A stretch of 64,000 bases of DNA from NCBI GenBank assembly GCA_036924085.1, contig JAVGWX010000003.1, forward strand, positions 115,540,764-115,604,763. Direction: 5' to 3'. Shown here one piece after another: positions 52,912 to 61,400 of this stretch (its first letter is position 1; the number at the start of each line of letters is the position of its first letter). A program made the translations under genes and the position numbers. The DNA comes from Ariolimax columbianus (Eukaryota > Mollusca > Gastropoda > Stylommatophora > Arionidae). Below the pieces are notes generated by a model that did not search any database, had not been told where the DNA came from, and saw only the letters and a program-made list of their open reading frames with translations.

Positions 52912-55369
52912 TAATTGTTCATGATTCGCAGCATATTTTACCAAATCTGCTAGAAAAAGAATCAAATTCTTAGAGTCAAAATGCTACAGAAAGATCCTCA
53001 GAATACCCTAGACAGAGAAAAAGACAAATATAGATATTTAGCAAGAGTTGAACATAGAGGAGAACTGGTTTATCAATTCCATTTTGGCCAGAAAATATAA
53101 ATACTTTGGTCATATCAAGAGACACAATGGTCTTGAGAGAACAATGATGAAAGGTATGGTGCCAGGAAAAAGAGGAAGGGGTAGACCAAGAAGACGATGG
53201 CATCAAGATATCCAGGAATGCCTGGGTATGACTGTGGCGGAGGCGGGAGTTTGGCAAGGGTAAGAGTTTCTTTCAGACAGACTGTGATGTGAGCAACGTT
53301 CTATAAAGGACATGCTACATGATGATGATATACATATTTGACCTTCAGTACACAAAATCCTTCCTCTTCTTCTTCTTACGCTGTCAGACGTCGACCTTTA
53401 TTTTTTCGAAAAAAGCAGCGGTCATCCTGAGGCTATCGACTCTGCCATAGAGCTTGTCTAGTGTTGCCACTGGTGATGGCCACATCTGCTCTCTCTGATC
53501 CTCGTATGTCGGGCAGTTTTGCAGCAAGTGCTCAGCAGTCATTTTCCCCGTACCACACGAACATTTATCAGTGCCACCTATCTTCAATTTGTTGAATAGG
53601 TGGTACCTCAGTCTATTGTGGCCGGTGCAAAGTCTGAAGACCACGACCTGCTCTCTTCTGTTCAACTGGTAATAGGCATATTTTTTGTGTAGCCAGTATG
53701 TTCGGTTTCCCATTTGGTCATGTATCTAGCTCTAATAAGCCGTTTTGACTCTTCGTACGTCATACTAGTATCTGGTTATGGTAGTCTTGCACCTTCTTTT
53801 GCCAGTCTGTCTGCCTCCTCGTTGCCTTTGATGTTGCAGTGGGATGGGACCCACTGTACCACTACCCTTTTTGGTGCGGACTGCTGGCATAGTTGACAGA
53901 GTACTGCTCTTAAATCATTAAGTTCAGTATTTTTCTGGCTTTTTAGTGCTACACAAAATTCAATACCTTATCAAGGTTTTGAACTTATGGTCAGAAGAAT
54001 GATACCCAAACCACTTGGCCAGCCACACCTCCACTTGGTCAAAATCTCCTCATCATCTTCTTCAAATGACATGGGGCTCAGAGCCCATAATCGTGGCCTC
54101 AGATCAGAGATTTGAAAATAAATAATAATTTGATAGAAATTGGGTTCCAAGAGATCATGATATTAAGACTTTTGAATCTGAAGCCTGTTATTCTGCAACC
54201 TTAGGTATTCACACCTGTACCTTTAGTATGCACACCTGTGCATTAGGTATTCACACCTGTACCTTTGGTATTCACATATGCACCTTTGGTATTCACACCT
54301 GTACCTTTGGTATGCACACCTGTGCATTAGGTATTTGCACCTGCACCTTTGATATTCACACCTGTACCTTTGGTATGCAGATCTGTGCATTAGGTATTCA
54401 CACCTGTACCTGAGGTATTCATACCTGTACCTTAGGTATTTACACCTGCACCTTTGGTATGCACACTTGTGTATTAGGTATTCCCACCAGTTAAGGACAG
54501 GGGCCTGAACGAGCAGCAAAGAATAGTTGCACTGCAACTTGCCTTTCATGTCTTAATAAATTAACCATGGTTAGGCTAATTCTGTTGCCAAATTTGGTTG
54601 CCAAATTCTGTAGGAACTAGAAGCCACAAAAGCTTCAACAGATGAATAGGTCAGCTTCTAGAAAAGTATATCTCAGCCATTTAAGATGGGACTTTTTGTT
54701 GTTGTTTTTAATTTTTAAGTTCGCCTTATTTCTCTATTACTTAAGGCGGTGTGCTTTGCATTATGTTTTTATTTTGCCTGTCGCCCCAGTGCATTTGATT
54801 TGCGCATGCATTTTATGTAAGGGTCTGCTTTCTCCTGCATTTTCTAAGGGTTTGCTTCCCCGGGATAACAGCTGGTGCTGTAATTGGAAGTGAACACATC
54901 ACCTTCAGTTTGTGAGCTGTGTCACTTAACCACTAGGCAGCGCCTTCCCCAGATATAAATAAATAGGTCTTCTGTGAAGAGGGCTAGTGATGTGATGCAA
55001 AGAAAGCTGTAATGTATCTACTGCTGGAAAATCTGAAGAGAGCTAGAAAAGAAGTTATTAAAAATGTATTTGTTGAAATCCTGTGCTCCAAAGGGAGCTG
55101 AAAGCTTTTGATGTAATGATTGATTGATTGGTATTCAGTTTTACTAGTCCCTCGTACATTAGACTCTTCCAAAAGACCCGTTTTATGACATTTGCATTTG
55201 TGGAGATGTTTTTTTTGTTGAAAACTGTCGCCGGACTTAATTCTCATTGGTCAGTTGAGGTTGTTTTTTTTAAACTAAGACCGAGGACTACAGGCCACTT
55301 GCCCAGTTATCATTGACAAAATAACAGATTTGTATAACTGTTATTATAACTGTCTTTTTCAAAATATTG

Positions 55370-55450
<81 letters not shown>

Positions 55451-58400
55451 GTTTTCTTTGACAAAATAACAGATTTTTCATTGAACAAATTTTGGACAGA
55501 TGACTCAACACGACATAAAGTTTGTTGCTGATTTCCTGAGAGATAATTTTACACATCTTCTTGGGGTAAGTTGATTGTTTTTGTTTGTTAACAGTTAAAA
55601 TTTATGTAAGCAATGTTAAAAGGTTTTTTTTGTTTAGTTCCATGGATGATGATTGACAAAGCGATCTGTGACCATTACTTACAGATTCGCTATCAGTCAT
55701 ATCATCATCATTATCATGTAGCATGTCCTTTATATAAAATGTCGCTCCCATCACAGTCTCTCTGAAAGAAACTCGTTCTCTTGCCAAAACTCCAGCCTCC
55801 CCCACAGTCATACTCAGGCATTCCTGGATATCTTGGTGCCATCGTCTTCTTGGCCTACCCCTTTCTCTTTTGCCTGGCACCGTACCTTCCATCACCGTTC
55901 TCGCGAGACCATTGTGTCTCTTGATGTGACCAAAGTATTTGCATTTTCTAGCCACAGTGGAATTGATAAACCAGTTCTCCTCTATGCTCAAATCTTGCCG
56001 AATGTCTACATTTGTTTTTTTCTCTGTCCAGGAAATTCTGAGGATCTTTCTGTAACATTTTGACTCGAAGGATTTGATTCTTTGTCTGGAAGTTATGGAA
56101 ATCATCCAATATTCACAGCCATAAGCTGCCACAGGAAAAACACATGCAAAGAAATGGACAGAATCAATCATAATGGCCCTCAAAAACCATGAAAACAATG
56201 AAATGGTACTCATGAATACCAGCTACAATTTTATCAAAGTGAAAACTCAAGACTTTAAGATACATGAAAATGAGGAGGTAGATATACTGGCAAGAGGGAA
56301 GAGATAAACCTCAAACTAAAAACAGAGCTATATATTAAAAAATGAAGACTGATAAAAATTAACTTCAAAGATAAATGACGCAGACAGCAATTGGGATTTG
56401 ATATGGTAGAAGCATACTACTCCTTGCCAAGAAGAGATCAAGTGACAATATTCAGTCTGTGAACAGACCACTGCAGACTGAAAAATCATCTGTTCAATGA
56501 ATTTTAAATTGGACATACAGACATGTGCCTATATGGGAAGAACAAACAAATGGTGGAACATGTTCTGCAGGTCTGCTGGCTCCATGAGAGAAGCAAAGTG
56601 TCTACATGGTCCTCCTATCCAAATTGCGAGATAAACTGTGTGGCGATGACAGAAGTCTGAGAAAGACCACAAGGTTTATGATGGAAATGGATTGAGAGCA
56701 AAAAACAAAGAAAACGAATTGACAATTATACATGATGGCAAATTTAGAGCAGTATGAATCTGCCTCCACTTCACCCAGTCCATGGCTACCTTACATTCAG
56801 GGCCCCAGCTCTGGTTCATATTTAATATTTCTACTTCAAAGGTTCTCTATGAAGTTTTTTTAGGTCGTCATCTCTACCGCCATCCTTCTGGGGTCGTTTG
56901 TATTGTAGTTTTGTCAATGTTCGATCAGAAAATTTGATGAATCTTCTTTAGTCAGCTGGTGTGAAAAGGTGATAGTTTGGACATTTGTTTTTCTCCACCA
57001 CTCAGCACATGACAATCTTAATCATTCACATGACATGCTGTCATAATTCACATGACAAGCTGTCATCATTCACATGGCAAGCTGTCATCATTCACTTGGC
57101 TTTTTCTCTTCATTCACATGACAAGCTGTCATCATTCACTTGTCTAACTGTAATCATTCACTTGACATTTTTTCTTCATTCACTTGCCAATCTGTAATCA
57201 CTCACTTGACATTTTCTCTTCATTCACTTACTCTTTCATTATTCACATTACAATCTCTCACCATTCTCTTGGCAGTCGTCATTCACATGACAATATATCA
57301 TCATTCACATGAAAATCTATAATCATTCGCATGACAATTTATCATAATTCAAATGAAAATCTATAATCATTCACATGAACATCTATAACCATTCACATGA
57401 CAATGTATCTTAATTCACATGAACATCTATAATCATTCACATGAAAATCTCACTTCACTCACATGAAAATCTATAATCATTCACATGACAATCTCACATA
57501 ACTTACATAAAAATCTTGCATCATTCATGTGGCAATCTCTCATCACTCACCTGACAGCAGTCTGTCATCATTGTCATGACAGTTACTCATCATTCACGTC
57601 TGTCACACATAGCTCACATGTCTGTCACACATAGTTCACATGTCTGTCACACATAGTTCACATGGCTGTCACTCATCATTCACATTAAATCTGTTACTAT
57701 TTTGACTTAGGAGCATGAGGACCATGAACAAACACCACCATCACACAAAACTCATGGCTTTAAGTTAGAGAAAGTTGGTCAGTACTTGAAAAAGGAAGAT
57801 CTGGTTCAGCCACCAAACTACAGTGACAACCCCTGGATACAGTTCCTCAACTCCACAGCATTCCATAAAGGTTTGAGTGTTCCATGTTTTCTCAGTTTAA
57901 CCATCTGTTCATTTATTGGTTTCTTTATTCTTTGATTATCCTGTGACTCTTTTGTTATATTTTTTTCCCTTTCCAACTTATTTCTTGGTGATTGTTAATT
58001 ATTTGTCATTTTATTCTTTTTTCTTCCTTGTTTTTTTTCTCTATCATTTCATTTAATTTTCAATCTTTGACATTAACAAGTGTAGTGCTCAAGAAAAAGT
58101 GAACTAATGTTCTTTGTGATATGATACTTATTGATTGTCACAGTATAGCTTATAAGTTGTCAAGAAGTTTATCAACAGTCATAGGAACAATTCGGGAGCA
58201 GAGCATCCAGGTCAGACAAAAAGAAATGATGCATATTAATAGCTCTCCAAATGTCAAGAAGTGGTTGTTTGCGAATGCCCGCAATGAGTAGGTTACTCTT
58301 TTGTGTGCCCTGAAAAGGGCATTAAGTGGCGGCTGCAATAGCTTTTCTCACATCCCGAGCATACTGATGAAGGTGGACCTGGGTCCTTCAGGCGGTTGTG

Positions 58401-61400
58401 CTATGCTTGGCCTCATCTGCATGTCACTCACAACTACGGGTATCATGTCAATCCCTCACCTCGTTAGCCAAGCTGCCATGAAAACAACTTGTTTCCAGGG
58501 AGAGCTACTAGTAAGCCGAGGTAAGGGTCTTGGCCAGTATATTATCAAGTAGATTATCAAGAACTAAAAGTAATTACCAGAACTATACAAAGACTGTTAA
58601 CCATTTCAAGTTCTGAATTAGTTTGCCAATTTGTGTCTTTCAGTCCAAACCTAGTGCCGGAATTCCGTGTGGCAATGTTTTTATTTAAAATAAAAATAAT
58701 TTATATTGAACAAATTGTGCTAAAATATTGATCTAAACATCATAAGACACATAAAGAAACTATCTACGACATGAAATATTAATAAAAATATGATATATTA
58801 GTATGAAATGTTAAATGGCATTAAAGTAGAGGTGGAAATTAAAGAGAAAAACATGTTGTACTCACCACATTTTATATTTTATCCATATATTCATCAATTC
58901 CGCCGCACATACCTTTCATATAATGTGTTCCAGTCAAAGTCTGGATTGAGTGTGTATTGAATATCCACAATTTATGCAGATGCGTGATCATTGGACTGAT
59001 TAAATGATAAAAAATTTCTTGGGTCTTGAAACCCATCTTTACTTGCAATATGTGATTTGACTTCCATTCAAACATCATGACTTTCTGCAAAGGATATTCA
59101 AAAGGAGATGCTTCCTGTTTACGGTGGGAAGTGTTTGACATGTAAAGTGATGCACAACTGGGTCCATAAATTTCTCAAGGATGCTATCAAATTGCTGATG
59201 AAGTCCGACCTGGTCATCTTGTTCAGATTGCAACAAGCATCTGTGCTGTGAATAGGGGAGATGATTTGAGCTGACAGGCCTTTAACGAAAGACGGTGAAG
59301 CATCTGCAGTAGAGTATTCGCTTGGATTAGCCTACAACATAATGCATAATTGATTGAATTTCTGGAAAATGTGCTCATGGTGAGTACCCAGTCAATTGAC
59401 TGATGAACACTAACATAACCGGATGAGCCTGTTCTTGCAGTAATAAGGCGACCAATATTAATGGAAATTATTTTGAAAAATAAGGGACAATGTAAGTGCA
59501 AAAATAAATGTTTTTCAAGATCATATCTCATTAAAAAAAATAGCCATAATTGAGTGTTGTTACTGGCTTCCCATGTAGTTAAGAGTTACAATGTTGTAAC
59601 ATCATACTATATATTTTCAGATAGCAAAGTCCTGTATCCCAGCATGCAAGGCAAATCCATACTTCAGAGAAAGGATCTGCTTGATGAAGCTATAGAAAAT
59701 GCTGTGTTAGAACCTGCCGTAAGCATATATTTATATTTTAGATATCTCATTATGTAACCATATATCATTGAGCAAAGATATACTAATATATCCACTACAA
59801 GCCACAAAAAACTGATATCTGAAGTTTTATAATTATTTGTAAAGAGAGACCATAACACAAATGATCAAAATTACACAAGACCAAGAAGTCCTAAACATGG
59901 TCACCAGGGGACATTTCAAAAACCCTAAATAAGTCCATACTAAATTTCTAGCTGTAAATGCTCCAAGTGGGAGAAAGAATAAGCATGATTGATACTGTGC
60001 AAGACTTGGGCAGTCATTTCTGTTCAGCTGGTCACACAAGACTTTTAATAATTGAATGTTATATTCATATTTTAACATGTTCTTCTTATTGTTGAATGTT
60101 CACAATGAGTATAATTATTCTTTTGTGCCCCCTGAAATGAGCGTTAAGTGGCAGATTGCAGTAGTTTTCCTCACATCCCAACATGCTGATAAAGGTGTAC
60201 TGGAGTCATTTGGGCTGTTGGCTTATGCCAACCCCAGGACCAACAGCCCAGTCCCCACCCACACCAGCATGACTGTGTAGGGGCAATTTCTGGGGGCATG
60301 AACATTAAAAATGTCTGTTAATCATTTTTGGGCGAAACTACAGGATTGGAATGAGAAACTGTTTGTCTGCAGAGTCTTTTAAACCAGTATAAAGACGTTA
60401 AGTTTAGTTCATCTGCGGGATGCTCACTACTACGGAGATCACGTTGATCCCCCACCTCATTAACCAGACTGCCAATGTTATTGTTGTTGTGAATGTGCAC
60501 AATGAGGTGGTTTACTCTTTTGTGGGCCCTGAAAAGGACATTTAGTGGCGTGCTGCAGCAGCTTTCATCACATCAGTAGCGCGTTGATGAAGGTGGACCA
60601 GGGCTCTCCAGGCAGTTGTGCTTTGCGTATTGCTCACTACTACAGGGATCATGTTGATACCCCACCCCGTTAGCCGGACTGCCAATAAAACAACTCGTTT
60701 CCAGGGAGACCTGCGTGGACGTGAGGTGGGGGTCGTGGCCAGTATATTTTACCTGACCTTGATTAACAGGTCCAATCAGTATGTTTTGCCTGACCAGGCT
60801 TTAATCTCCCCTTCCATTACTAATATGTTCAATCAGTATATTTTGCCTGATCAGATGTTAATCTTCTCTCCCCAATCTATCATGTTTAATCAGTATATTT
60901 TACCTGACCCTGACTAATATGTCTAATCAGTATATTTTGCCTGACCAGGCGTTATTTTCCTCTTCCCTGACCTGACTATCATGATCAATCAGTAAGTTTT
61001 TCCTGACCAGACATTAATCTCATCTCACCTGTCTATCTTGTCCAATCAGTTCCATGGAAAAATGTAATATATCTTTAAAGTATTTTTTTTCCAGTTAATT
61101 TAAAAGCCCCTCTTTATTTTATAATAAATGATGTTTCAGATGACAATGTGATATTGCTTGCACACTCTTTAAGTGAACAAAGTGAATATGTTATGTGCTA
61201 TTTGGTACAAATTATTTCTGTTGTTACACATTTTTTAGCAAACATATTGGATTTTACTAATACTGAGACCAAAATTTGGTCTCTGTTTTGGCACATTCAT
61301 GGACAAACAAACGATTAAGCAATGAGAATTGTTAGTTTTGATGATAGCAATACTAATTTAATAATTTAATCAATATGCAGAAATTATATTGGTATAGCAA

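Noticed and set aside
54223..54549. 108-codon frame with [11 protein letters not shown] repeats resembling a repeat protein
   Set aside because: It equals the 21-bp minisatellite read in one frame. There are no splice sites, and it is antisense in an ANAPC4 intron.
61139..61210. Possible ANAPC4 exon reading [18 protein letters not shown]
   Set aside because: It resembles a later part of human APC4 only loosely and would come before exon 19, out of order. No good donor follows. Kept only as the source of the exon 19 near-copy.
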